Origin: Streptomyces sp. Tu 3180
GTDB lineage: Bacteria; Actinomycetota; Actinomycetes; Streptomycetales; Streptomycetaceae
NCBI RefSeq assembly: GCF_009852415.1
Contig: NZ_WOXS01000002.1
Span: 4,194,001-4,258,000, forward strand
Direction: 5' to 3'
DNA: 64,000 nucleotides
Notes under the pieces: generated by a model
Seen by the model: the letters and a program-made list of their open reading frames with translations, nothing else
Database searches by the model: none
Told to the model about the DNA's origin: nothing
Shown: piece after piece, positions 37,912 to 45,655 of the stretch
How the letters are laid out: every line of letters begins with the position of its first letter
How positions within the stretch are numbered: position 1 is the stretch's first letter
Made by a program: the position numbers and the translations under genes

Positions 37912-38802
37912 ATGGACGACCAGGCTGCCGGCAGCCCGCAGGACGCCCGGAGCGTCCCCGTCTGCTATCGCCACCCGGACCGCGAGACCGGTGTCCGCTG
38001 CACCCGCTGCGAGCGTCCGATCTGCCCCGAGTGCATGGTCGACGCCTCGGTCGGTTTCCAGTGCCCGGAGTGTGTCCGCAGCGGCTCGGGCACGGGACAC
38101 GCGCCCACGGCCTCCCTGCCCCGCACGATCGCCGGCGGCACCGTCGCCGCCGATCCCCGGCTGCTCACCAAGATCCTGATCGGGATCAATCTCGCGGTGT
38201 TCATCGCCGTGACGGTCAGGCCCCCGCTGCTGGACCAGCTGTACCTCATCGGCGTCTGGCCGCCGGCGCCGTTCCTGCCCACCGAGGGAGTGGCCGACGG
38301 CGAGTGGTACCGCCTGCTCACCTCGGTGTTCACGCACGAGGAGATCTGGCACATCGCCTTCAACATGCTCAGCCTGTGGTGGCTCGGCGGACCCCTGGAG
38401 CAGGCCCTCGGCCGCGCGCGCTACCTCGCGCTCTATCTGGTCTCCGGGCTGGCGGGCAGCGCGCTGACGTATCTGCTGACCTCCGGGACCACGGCCACGC
38501 TCGGTGCCTCCGGTGCCGTCTTCGGCCTCTTCGGGGCGATGGCCGTGCTGATGCGCCGCCTCGACTACGACATGCGTCCGATCATCGCCCTGCTGGTGAT
38601 CAATCTGATCTTCACCTTCAGCCCGGGCTTCAACATCTCCTGGCAGGCCCACATCGGAGGGCTCGTCGCCGGAGTCGTGATCGGGTACGCCATGGTCCAC
38701 GCCCCGCGCGAGCGGAGGGCGCTGATCCAGTACGGCACCTGTGCACTGGTGCTGGCCGCGGTGGTTCTGACGGTTCTGCTGAGGACGGCACAGCTCACCT
38801 GA
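37912..38802 (+). CDS. Rhomboid family intramembrane serine protease with N-terminal zinc finger
   Basis: A 296-residue protein. Residues 15-60 hold a B-box-like zinc-binding Cys/His cluster (CYRHPDRETGVRCTRCERPICPEC and CPEC). The rhomboid domain of six to seven helices spans about 84-290. The catalytic dyad is Ser200 in GASG and His247 in QAHIGG, and the FTHEEIWHIAFNM motif of the second helix is present. The ATG follows a GGGGATCCC spacer. The substrate is unknown. It is conserved in actinobacteria beside ppiA. Confidence 0.93.
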   Translation: MDDQAAGSPQDARSVPVCYRHPDRETGVRCTRCERPICPECMVDASVGFQCPECVRSGSGTGHAPTASLPRTIAGGTVAADPRLLTKILIGINLAVFIAVTVRPPLLDQLYLIGVWPPAPFLPTEGVADGEWYRLLTSVFTHEEIWHIAFNMLSLWWLGGPLEQALGRARYLALYLVSGLAGSALTYLLTSGTTATLGASGAVFGLFGAMAVLMRRLDYDMRPIIALLVINLIFTFSPGFNISWQAHIGGLVAGVVIGYAMVHAPRERRALIQYGTCALVLAAVVLTVLLRTAQLT

Positions 38803-39105
38803 GCGCGGGGGTTGTCCACAGTTCGTGGCGGATCTTGTGCACAGTGTGCGAGAACATCGGTTCGCATCGTCACCGACCCCTGTTGATGCAGGTCAGACGG
38901 TTGGCGAACAAATTTTCGGTCGCCGGTGGTTTTGTCACACCGGCGTCAGCCTTCGAAGAGTTATCCACAGATCGGGGATCGATTTCCCCATGTGGAAAAC
39001 CTTGTGGATAACTCGGTGGACAGTCTTGCCCAGGGCTTGTGGACAGCTCTGCCCAGGGCTTGTCCACAAGCCCTGGGCAGAGTCGCGCTCACCGCGCGGC
39101 GTCCC
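38803..39105. promoter_or_regulatory. Non-oriC DnaA-box cluster between rhomboid gene and crgA
   Basis: A 303-base convergent intergenic region with four perfect high-affinity boxes: TTGTCCACA at 38812-38820 and 39060-39068, TTATCCACA at 38961-38969, and its reverse at 39003-39011. Near-perfect copies are at 38991-38999 (reverse, TTTTCCACA) and 39038-39046 (reverse, CTGTCCACA). This is a higher density of perfect boxes than oriC itself. I recall that in S. coelicolor a cluster near oriC (called H69) binds DnaA strongly and limits initiation; this may be its counterpart. Confidence 0.85.
39047..39082 (-). terminator. Terminator of crgA, with a DnaA box in its loop and right arm
   Basis: A perfect 16-bp stem (39047-39062 with 39067-39082) with a 4-base loop, 23 bases past the crgA stop. 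The DnaA box 39060-39068 spans its apex. The 14 bases TGCCCAGGGCTTGT of the left arm are also found as a direct repeat at 39027-39040. Confidence 0.75.
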
Positions 39106-39360
39106 CTACTTCCACTGCGTGGAGACGCCGAACCCGGCGGCGATGAAGCCGAAGCCCACCACGATGTTCCAGTTGCCCAGCGCGTCGACGGGCAGCGAGC
39201 CGTCGGTGACGTAGAAGACGACGATCCAGGCCAGTCCGATGAGGAACAGGGCCAGCATCACCGGCGCGACCCAGGCGCGGTTGGTCAGCTTGAGGGCGGT
39301 CGTCTGCTTCGCCGCCGGCGGCGTGTAGTCGGCCTTCTTGCGGATACGTGACTTCGGCAC
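39106..39360 (-). CDS. crgA: Cell division protein CrgA
   Basis: An 84-residue protein with two membrane helices (NRAWVAPVMLALFLIGLAW and WNIVVGFGFIAAGFGVS), beginning MPKSRIRKKADYTPP and ending in STQWK, the standard CrgA layout and length. In Streptomyces CrgA modulates FtsZ-ring formation during sporulation; in mycobacteria it bridges FtsZ and the septal synthases. The GTG at 39360 follows AGGAGAG; longer forms are unlikely. Confidence 0.96.
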   Translation of the reverse strand: MPKSRIRKKADYTPPAAKQTTALKLTNRAWVAPVMLALFLIGLAWIVVFYVTDGSLPVDALGNWNIVVGFGFIAAGFGVSTQWK

Positions 39361-39501
39361 GAGGGTCTCTCCTGTCGATGCGCTGCGTGGCCGCGCAGGG
39401 AACGTGGGTCGGCTCGGAGCAGCGTACAAGGGGACTCCGACCGCTCCCCCGGGCGTCCGTTAGCGTAGTGCTTCCGCGGCGCCGAAGGAGATAAGGGTAC
39501 G

Positions 39502-40281
39502 TTGAGCAATTCTGCCGACTTCCCCGGGACGGAATCCAGCCCTGCCCGCCGGCGCCGCGTCCGGCCCGTGCGCGTCCTCACCGCGGGTGTCTTCGCCCTC
39601 GCGGGGCTCATCTTCTTCACCAGTTTCAACACCGCCAGGGGCACCGACATCCGCACGGACGCCTCGCTGCTGAGGCTGACCGACCTGATCCACGAGCGCA
39701 GCCGCGAGAACGGCCGGCTGGAGGAGACCAACAGCGCGCTGCGCAAGGACGTGGAGGCCCTCGCCGAGCGCGACGACGGCAGCACCGAGGCGGAGGACGA
39801 CAGGCTCGCCGAGCTGGAGAGGCGCGCGGGCACCCAGGAACTCCAGGGCGAGGCGATCACGGTCACGCTCGACGACGCCCCGCCGGACGCCACCGCCAAG
39901 CTCCCCGGCTACCCCGAGCCGCAGCCCGACTACCTGGTCATCCACCAGCAGGACCTCCAGGCCGTGGTGAACGCGATGTGGCAGGGCGGCGCCGAGGGCG
40001 TCAAGGTCATGGACCAGCGGCTGATCTCCACCAGCGCGGTGCGCTGCGTGGGCAACACCCTGATCCTCCAGGGCCGCGTCTACTCGCCGCCGTACCGGAT
40101 CACGGCGGTCGGCGACCCGGAGAGGCTGAAGAAGGCGCTCGCCTCCTCCCCGGCGATCCAGAACTACATGGTGTACGTCAACGTCTACGGGCTCGGCTGG
40201 AAGGTCGAGGACGACGGGAGGGTGACGCTGCCCGGTTACTCGGGCGCGGTGGACCTGCACCACGCGGAGCCCGTCGAGTGA
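39502..40281 (+). CDS. DUF881 family protein
   Basis: A 259-residue protein with one N-terminal membrane helix (VLTAGVFALAGLIFFTSF, about 26-43), a coiled-coil segment (about 62-110, ERSRENGRLEETNSALRKDVEAL) and the DUF881 domain (about 115-250, with YLVIHQQDLQAVVNAMWQGG and the AVRCVGNTL strand). The layout resembles a membrane-anchored division scaffold; the homologue in mycobacteria is Rv0012. The start is TTG 39502, 11 bases after GAAGGAG. The function is unproven. Confidence 0.9.
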   Translation: MSNSADFPGTESSPARRRRVRPVRVLTAGVFALAGLIFFTSFNTARGTDIRTDASLLRLTDLIHERSRENGRLEETNSALRKDVEALAERDDGSTEAEDDRLAELERRAGTQELQGEAITVTLDDAPPDATAKLPGYPEPQPDYLVIHQQDLQAVVNAMWQGGAEGVKVMDQRLISTSAVRCVGNTLILQGRVYSPPYRITAVGDPERLKKALASSPAIQNYMVYVNVYGLGWKVEDDGRVTLPGYSGAVDLHHAEPVE

Positions 40282-40473
40282 CGGCGGGGGTCCGCGGGAA
40301 ACCGTGTCCACGGCCATCGAGGCGATCGCCCCCGCGCCACGTACTTCCGGGTGCGCCCGCCCGGGCCCGTCCGGCTTCCACAGCCTGTGGAGACCGGGAA
40401 ACCGGAGGCGTCACGCCGCTAGTCTGGTGACCACGGCGTGGGCCTGGTGCCGTGGTACGACGGAAGGGACGGC

Positions 40474-40635
40474 ATGTACAGCTGGATCTGGCGGCATCTG
40501 CCGGGGAACGGATGGGTGAAGGCCCTCCTCTCACTCGTGCTGATCACCGCCGTGGTCTACATCCTCTTCCAGTACGTCTTCCCGTGGGCCGAGCCGCTGC
40601 TGCCCTTCAACGATGTGACGGTGGACAACCAGTGA
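40474..40635 (+). CDS. Small conserved membrane protein upstream of pabA/trpG
   Basis: A 53-residue protein: MYSWIWRHLPGNGWVKAL, then a membrane helix (LLSLVLITAVVYILFQYVFPW) and a short tail PLLPFNDVTVDNQ. The ATG follows GGAAGG at six bases. The stop overlaps the following GTG start (GTGA), so the two are translationally coupled. The function is unknown; the conserved position suggests a real gene. Confidence 0.8.
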   Translation: MYSWIWRHLPGNGWVKALLSLVLITAVVYILFQYVFPWAEPLLPFNDVTVDNQ

Positions 40636-41270
40636 GCGCGCGCATTCTCGTCGTCGACAACTACGACAGCTTCGTCTTCAACCTGGTCCAGTACCTGTAC
40701 CAGCTGGGCGCCGAGTGCGAGGTCCTGCGCAACGACGAGGTGTCGACGGCGCACGCCCAGGACCGGTTCGACGGCGTGCTGCTGTCCCCCGGCCCCGGCA
40801 CCCCCGAGGAGGCCGGCGTCTGCGTGGACATGGTGCGGCACTGCGCGTCGACCGGGGTGCCGGTCTTCGGCGTCTGCCTCGGCATGCAGTCGATGCAGGT
40901 GGCGTACGGCGGGGTGGTGGACCGCGCGCCCGAGCTGCTGCACGGCAAGACCTCGCCGGTCGAGCACACGGGCAAGGGCGTCTTCGCGGGCCTGCCCTCC
41001 CCGTTCACGGCGACCCGCTACCACTCCCTGGCCGCCGAACCGGCCACGGTTCCCGCGGAGTTGGAGGTCACGGCCAGAACCCCGGACGGCATCGTGATGG
41101 GGCTGAGGCACCGTGAACTCCCGGTCGAGGGCGTGCAGTTCCATCCCGAGTCGGTGCTGACCGAGCACGGGCACCGGATGCTGGCCAACTGGCTGGCGGA
41201 GTGCGGCGACGAGGGCGCGGTGGCGAGGTCCGCGGGGCTCGCCCCGGTGGTGGGCAGGGCCACGGCGTGA
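40632..41270 (+). CDS. pabA: Glutamine amidotransferase component of anthranilate/aminodeoxychorismate synthase
   Basis: A 212-residue class I amidotransferase subunit that supplies ammonia to a TrpE or PabB partner. Motifs are ILVVDNYDSFVFNLVQYL, LSPGPGTPEEAG, the nucleophile Cys82 in GVCLGMQ, and HPES with the catalytic His and Glu near the C-terminus. No partner gene is present in the window, so trpG and pabA functions cannot be told apart. The mycobacterial homologue at this locus is annotated trpG. The stop overlaps the sortase start by four bases. Confidence 0.9.
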   Translation: MSARILVVDNYDSFVFNLVQYLYQLGAECEVLRNDEVSTAHAQDRFDGVLLSPGPGTPEEAGVCVDMVRHCASTGVPVFGVCLGMQSMQVAYGGVVDRAPELLHGKTSPVEHTGKGVFAGLPSPFTATRYHSLAAEPATVPAELEVTARTPDGIVMGLRHRELPVEGVQFHPESVLTEHGHRMLANWLAECGDEGAVARSAGLAPVVGRATA

Positions 41271-42451
41271 CCGCGCTGCGCCCCGAGCGCGAGTCCGGCG
41301 CCGGACACGGGGGGTCCTTCACGGACGGCTCCGGGTACGGCGCCGGCGGCGGGCAGGGGACCTCGTACGGGCAGCAGCCGTACGGGGCACCCGGCGCCTT
41401 CGGGGACGGCTGGTACGACAACGCTCCGCAGGACCCCCAGGGCTCCCACGGTCCTCATGGCTCCCACGGCTCCCACGGCGGCGCGTCCGACGGCACCGCG
41501 TACCCGCCGCCCGTCGACGAGGAGACGGTGGCCCTGCGGATCCCCGGGCCGCCCGGGCGGACCGGACAGCCGGAGCGCTCGGACCGTGAGGGGACCACGG
41601 CGGTCCCGGGCGGCCGGGCGGCCCGTAGAAAGGCCGCCAGACAACGCCACGGGCGCCGTGGAGGCTCCCGCAGGGCCGCCGGGGCCCCTGGGGCCTCCCG
41701 GGCCGTCCGGGAGCCTGAGGGGGTGTCAGAGGCGCCGCTGTCGCGGGTGGAGGCGCGCCGGCGGGCCCGGGCGCGCCGGGCGAGCCCCGCGGTCCTCGCG
41801 AGCCGCGCGATCGGCGAGGTGTTCATCACCACCGGCGTGCTGATGCTGCTGTTCGTCACCTACCAGCTGTGGTGGACGAACGTGCGGGCGCAGGCGCAGG
41901 CCGGCAAGGAGGTCAGCGACCTCCAGAGCGACTGGGCGAACGGCAGGCGCAATCCGGGGGCGTTCGAGCCGGGGCAGGGCTTCGCGCTGCTGCACATCCC
42001 GAAGCTGGACGTGGTGGTGCCGATCGCCGAGGGCATCAGCAGCGAGAAGGTGCTCGACCGGGGCATGGTGGGCCACTACGCGGAGGGCGCGCTGAAGACG
42101 GCGATGCCGGACGCGAGGACCGGCAACTTCGGGCTCGCGGGCCACCGGAACACGCACGGGGAGCCGTTCCGGTACATCAACCGGCTGGAACCGGGCGATC
42201 CGATCGTCGTGGAGACGCAGGACACCTACTTCGTCTACAAGATGGCGTCGATCCTGCCGGTGACCTCGCCGAGCAACATCAGCGTCCTCGACCCGGTGCC
42301 GAAGGGATCGGGCTTCGGGGCACCCGGCCGCTACATCACGCTGACCACCTGCACGCCGGAGTTCACCAGCAAGTACCGCATGATCGTCTGGGGCAAGATG
42401 GACGAGGAACGGCCGCGCAGCAAGGGCAAGCCGGATGCGCTCGTCAGTTAA
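41267..42451 (+). CDS. srtE1: Class E sortase, long form
   Basis: A 394-residue transpeptidase predicted to attach LAXTG proteins to peptidoglycan. A disordered Gly/Ser/His- and Arg-rich cytoplasmic N-terminus (about 1-180) is followed by a membrane helix (about 187-208, IGEVFITTGVLMLLFVTYQL) and the sortase barrel. The catalytic triad is His293 (AGHRNT), Cys362 (TLTTC) and Arg371 (SKYRMIVWG). In S. coelicolor two class E sortases anchor long chaplins. The GTG at 41267 overlaps the pabA stop. Confidence 0.93.
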   Translation: MTALRPERESGAGHGGSFTDGSGYGAGGGQGTSYGQQPYGAPGAFGDGWYDNAPQDPQGSHGPHGSHGSHGGASDGTAYPPPVDEETVALRIPGPPGRTGQPERSDREGTTAVPGGRAARRKAARQRHGRRGGSRRAAGAPGASRAVREPEGVSEAPLSRVEARRRARARRASPAVLASRAIGEVFITTGVLMLLFVTYQLWWTNVRAQAQAGKEVSDLQSDWANGRRNPGAFEPGQGFALLHIPKLDVVVPIAEGISSEKVLDRGMVGHYAEGALKTAMPDARTGNFGLAGHRNTHGEPFRYINRLEPGDPIVVETQDTYFVYKMASILPVTSPSNISVLDPVPKGSGFGAPGRYITLTTCTPEFTSKYRMIVWGKMDEERPRSKGKPDALVS

Positions 42452-42464
42452 GGGCAGAGGAAAC

Positions 42465-43223
42465 GTGGCAGCGACCGCCGACGACACCGAACAGCACACC
42501 GACGGGCCCGCCTCACCGCCGCCCGCGGCACGCCGCCGCATGGGCCCGGTGGCGGTCGCGGTCAGCGTCTTCGGGGAGCTCCTCATCACCGCGGGCCTGC
42601 TGCTGGGCCTGTTCGTCGTCTACTCGCTGTGGTGGACGAACGTCGTCGCCGACCGCGCGGCGGACAAGCAGGCGGACGAGGTCCGCGACTCCTGGGCCCG
42701 GGAGTCCGGCGACGGCGGCGGTCCCGTCTCCTTCGACAGCAAGGACGGCATCGGCTTCCTGCACGCGCCCACGATGAGCGGTGACGAGATCCTCGTCGAG
42801 AAGGGCACGTCGATGAAGGTCCTCAACGACGGCGTCGCCGGCTACTACACCGATCCCGTCGAGGCGACCCTGCCGACCTCCGGCAAGAAGGGCAACTTCT
42901 CCCTCGCGGCGCACCGGGACGGCCACGGGGCCAAGTTCCACGGCATCCACAGGATCGAGAAGGGCGACCCGATCGTCTTCGAGACCAAGGACACCTGGTA
43001 CGTCTACAAGGTCTACGGCATCCTCCCCGAGACCTCGAAGTACAACGTCGACGTCCTGGCCCCGGTCCCCGAGGAGTCCGGGAAGAAGAAGGCCGGCCGC
43101 TACATCACGCTGACGACCTGCACGCCGGTGTACACGAGCAAGTACCGGTACATCGTCTGGGGCGAGCTGGTCCGCACGGAGAAGGTCGACGACGACCGGA
43201 CGCCGCCGGAGGAACTGCGCTGA
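42465..43223 (+). CDS. srtE2: Class E sortase, short form
   Basis: A 252-residue sortase. A short N-terminus leads to a membrane helix (about 34-58, VFGELLITAGLLLGLFVVYSL) and a sortase domain with His150 (AAHRDGHG), Cys219 (TLTTC) and Arg228 (SKYRYIVWG). It is clearly a paralogue of the preceding gene but lacks the 150-residue N-terminal extension. The GTG at 42465 follows AGAGGA; ATG 42435 in the same frame overlaps the end of srtE1. Confidence 0.93.
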   Translation: MAATADDTEQHTDGPASPPPAARRRMGPVAVAVSVFGELLITAGLLLGLFVVYSLWWTNVVADRAADKQADEVRDSWARESGDGGGPVSFDSKDGIGFLHAPTMSGDEILVEKGTSMKVLNDGVAGYYTDPVEATLPTSGKKGNFSLAAHRDGHGAKFHGIHRIEKGDPIVFETKDTWYVYKVYGILPETSKYNVDVLAPVPEESGKKKAGRYITLTTCTPVYTSKYRYIVWGELVRTEKVDDDRTPPEELR

Positions 43224-43412
43224 CCGCCCCCCCTCGCGGGGGATCGGCCGCCCGGCGCGGCGAAGGCCCGGGGCGCGGGGTTTTCCACAGGCTGTGCACG
43301 GGCCGCGCGCCCCGCGCCGAGCGGGTGCGCGCGCCCCGGCGGGTGAGGCCGCTGCCGCTCGCTGTCGCGCAGGGGCGCGGCGAGGACGCGCGCGGGGTGT
43401 GGATTCATGCAG

Positions 43413-43448
43413 GAGCCCCGGCCCCCTCTCCGGAGGGTGCCGGGGCTC
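43413..43448 (-). terminator. Terminator of pknB
   Basis: A 10-bp outer stem (43413-43422 with 43439-43448) plus an inner 5-bp stem, 23 bases past the pknB stop. It probably also ends the sortase transcript from the other side. Confidence 0.75.
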
Positions 43449-43470
43449 GTGTCGTGCGGGACGCTACGGG

Positions 43471-45486
43471 TCAGTCGTCCTCGCGGGCGCCCGTGAGGCC
43501 GCCGAAGATGCCGCCCCCGTTGTCACCCCCGTTGTTGCCGCCCTGGTCGGGGGCGGTGAACAGGTTGACCGCCGTGCCCTTCTCCACCTGGGTGCCCTGG
43601 GGCGGGTTGGAGCCGAAGACGCGGGAGTTCTCGTCCGGGGAACCGGCGACGTTGCCGACCGTGAGTCCGGCTCCCTCGATCATCTTCCGGGCGTCCTTGA
43701 GGGTCTGGCCGTTGATGTTCGGGACCGCGACCTGCTGGTTCTCCTTGGCCTTGCCGATCTGGACGGTCACCGGCGAGTTCTTGGCGAGCTGGGTGCCCTG
43801 CTGGGGATCGGTTCCGACGACCTTGCCGACCAGGGCCGGGTTGTCCGTCTCCACCTCGACGCAGTTGCCGACGAGGTCGTTGGCGGTCATCTGCGCCCTG
43901 GCCTCGTCACAGGTCTTGTTGGTGACGTCGGGCACGGTGGACTTGTCCACCTCCTTGGCGACGGTGAGGGTGATCGTGCTGCCCTTCTCCTGCTCCGTGT
44001 CGCCCTCGGGGCTCTGTCCGATGACCACACCCGGGGTCTGGTCGGACACCTCCGTCTTCTGCTCGACCGTGAAGCCCTTGTCCTCGAGCTGGGACTTCGC
44101 CTTCTCGTAGGTGAGGCCCTGCACGTCCGGCACCGCCACCTTCGGCGCCCCGGTGGACACCACCAGGGTGACGGTGGACCCCTTCTTGACCTCGGTGCCG
44201 GCGTCCGGGGTCTGGTCGCAGATCTTGCCGCTGCTCTGGTCCTCGCAGGGCTTCTTCTCGAAGGAGAGCTTCAGGTCGCCGTTCTCGGCCAGCTTCTGGG
44301 CGTCCTCCCTCGTCTCGCCCACGAAGTTCGGGACCGCGACGTCGTCGTTGCCCACGCCGCTGTTGCCGCTGGAGACCCAGCGGCCGATCAGGATCGCGCC
44401 GATCAGGACCAGGACGCCCGCCACGACCAGCAATATCGTCGAGGTGTTGTTCTTCCGCGGGCTCTGGCGGCGCCGGTCGGGGCGGTCGTCGTAGCCGTAG
44501 CCGCCGTCGTCCGGGCTCATGGGCGGCAGCATCGAGGTCGCCGCGGCGGCACCGGGGCCGGCGTCCGAGCGCAGCGCCGTGGTCGCCTGGTCGTCGGGGT
44601 AGCCGCCGTAGCCGGCGACGCCCATCGCGGCGGTGGCCGCGACCGGCTGGCCGTCGAGGCAGGCCTCGATGTCGGCACGCATCTCGTCGGCCGACTGGTA
44701 CCGGTAGTCGGGGTCCTTGACCAGCGCCTTCAGGACGATCGCGTCCATCTCGGGCGTGATCTCGGGGTCGAAGACGCTCGGCGCCTGCGGCTCCTCCCGC
44801 ACGTGCTGGTAGGCGACCGCGACCGGGGAGTCGCCCACGAACGGCGGGCGGACGGTCAGCAGCTCGTACAGCAGGCAGCCGGTGGAGTACAGGTCGGAGC
44901 GCGCGTCGACCTGCTCGCCCTTGGCCTGCTCCGGCGAGAGGTACTGCGCGGTGCCGATGACGGCGGCGGTCTGCGTCATCGTCATGCCGGCGTCACCCAT
45001 CGCACGGGCGATGCCGAAGTCCATCACCTTGACCTGGCCGTTGCGCGTCAGCATGACGTTGGCCGGCTTGATGTCACGGTGGACGATGCCGTTGCGGTGG
45101 GCGTACTCCAGGCCCTGGAGGATGCCGATGGTCATCTCCATGGCCCGCTCCGGCAGCAGCTTGCGGCCGCTGTGAAGAAGCTCACGGAGGGTGGAGCCGT
45201 CGACGTACTCCATGACGATGTACGGGATGGAGACCCCGTCGATGTAGTCCTCGCCCGTGTCGTAGACCGCGACGATCGCGGGATGGTTGAGCGAGGCGGC
45301 CGACTGGGCCTCCCGGCGGAACCGGGCCTGGAAGGACGGGTCGCGTGCGAGGTCCGCGCGCAGCGTCTTCACCGCCACCTGGCGTCCGAGCCGGGTGTCA
45401 TGCGCGTGGTAAACCTCCGCCATGCCACCACGGCCGAGCACCGGGCCCAGCTCGTACCGGCCGCCGAGGCGACGCGGCTCTTCCAT
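43471..45486 (-). CDS. pknB: PASTA-domain serine/threonine protein kinase PknB
   Basis: A 671-residue receptor kinase. The kinase domain (11-275) has GRGGMAEV, Lys40, HRDIKPAN (Asp138), DFG (156-158) and GTAQYLSPEQ. A juxtamembrane linker of about 70 residues and one helix (about 350-370) follow. Four external PASTA repeats begin near VAVPNFVGE (383), VAVPDVQGL, STVPDVTNK and VAVPNINGQ; they sense peptidoglycan fragments. It closes the fhaA-fhaB-pstP-rodA-pbpA-pknB series; unlike mycobacteria no second kinase (pknA) lies between pbpA and pknB. A gap of 169 bases precedes it, so it may have its own promoter. Confidence 0.96.
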   Translation of the reverse strand: MEEPRRLGGRYELGPVLGRGGMAEVYHAHDTRLGRQVAVKTLRADLARDPSFQARFRREAQSAASLNHPAIVAVYDTGEDYIDGVSIPYIVMEYVDGSTLRELLHSGRKLLPERAMEMTIGILQGLEYAHRNGIVHRDIKPANVMLTRNGQVKVMDFGIARAMGDAGMTMTQTAAVIGTAQYLSPEQAKGEQVDARSDLYSTGCLLYELLTVRPPFVGDSPVAVAYQHVREEPQAPSVFDPEITPEMDAIVLKALVKDPDYRYQSADEMRADIEACLDGQPVAATAAMGVAGYGGYPDDQATTALRSDAGPGAAAATSMLPPMSPDDGGYGYDDRPDRRRQSPRKNNTSTILLVVAGVLVLIGAILIGRWVSSGNSGVGNDDVAVPNFVGETREDAQKLAENGDLKLSFEKKPCEDQSSGKICDQTPDAGTEVKKGSTVTLVVSTGAPKVAVPDVQGLTYEKAKSQLEDKGFTVEQKTEVSDQTPGVVIGQSPEGDTEQEKGSTITLTVAKEVDKSTVPDVTNKTCDEARAQMTANDLVGNCVEVETDNPALVGKVVGTDPQQGTQLAKNSPVTVQIGKAKENQQVAVPNINGQTLKDARKMIEGAGLTVGNVAGSPDENSRVFGSNPPQGTQVEKGTAVNLFTAPDQGGNNGGDNGGGIFGGLTGAREDD

Positions 45487-45655
45487 AGCTACCTACCAGC
45501 CCTCTCCGTCGGTCCCGGGCGGCACACGCGTGCCGCCGGAGGCTGCCGTCCGGGCCTACCGTACCCGGCTCGTTCCGTGTGACCTGGCCAAGTGCGTCAG
45601 CCGATACAGGACCGGTACCGCAACGTGCACCGATGTGAAGCAGACGTGAGCGGGG

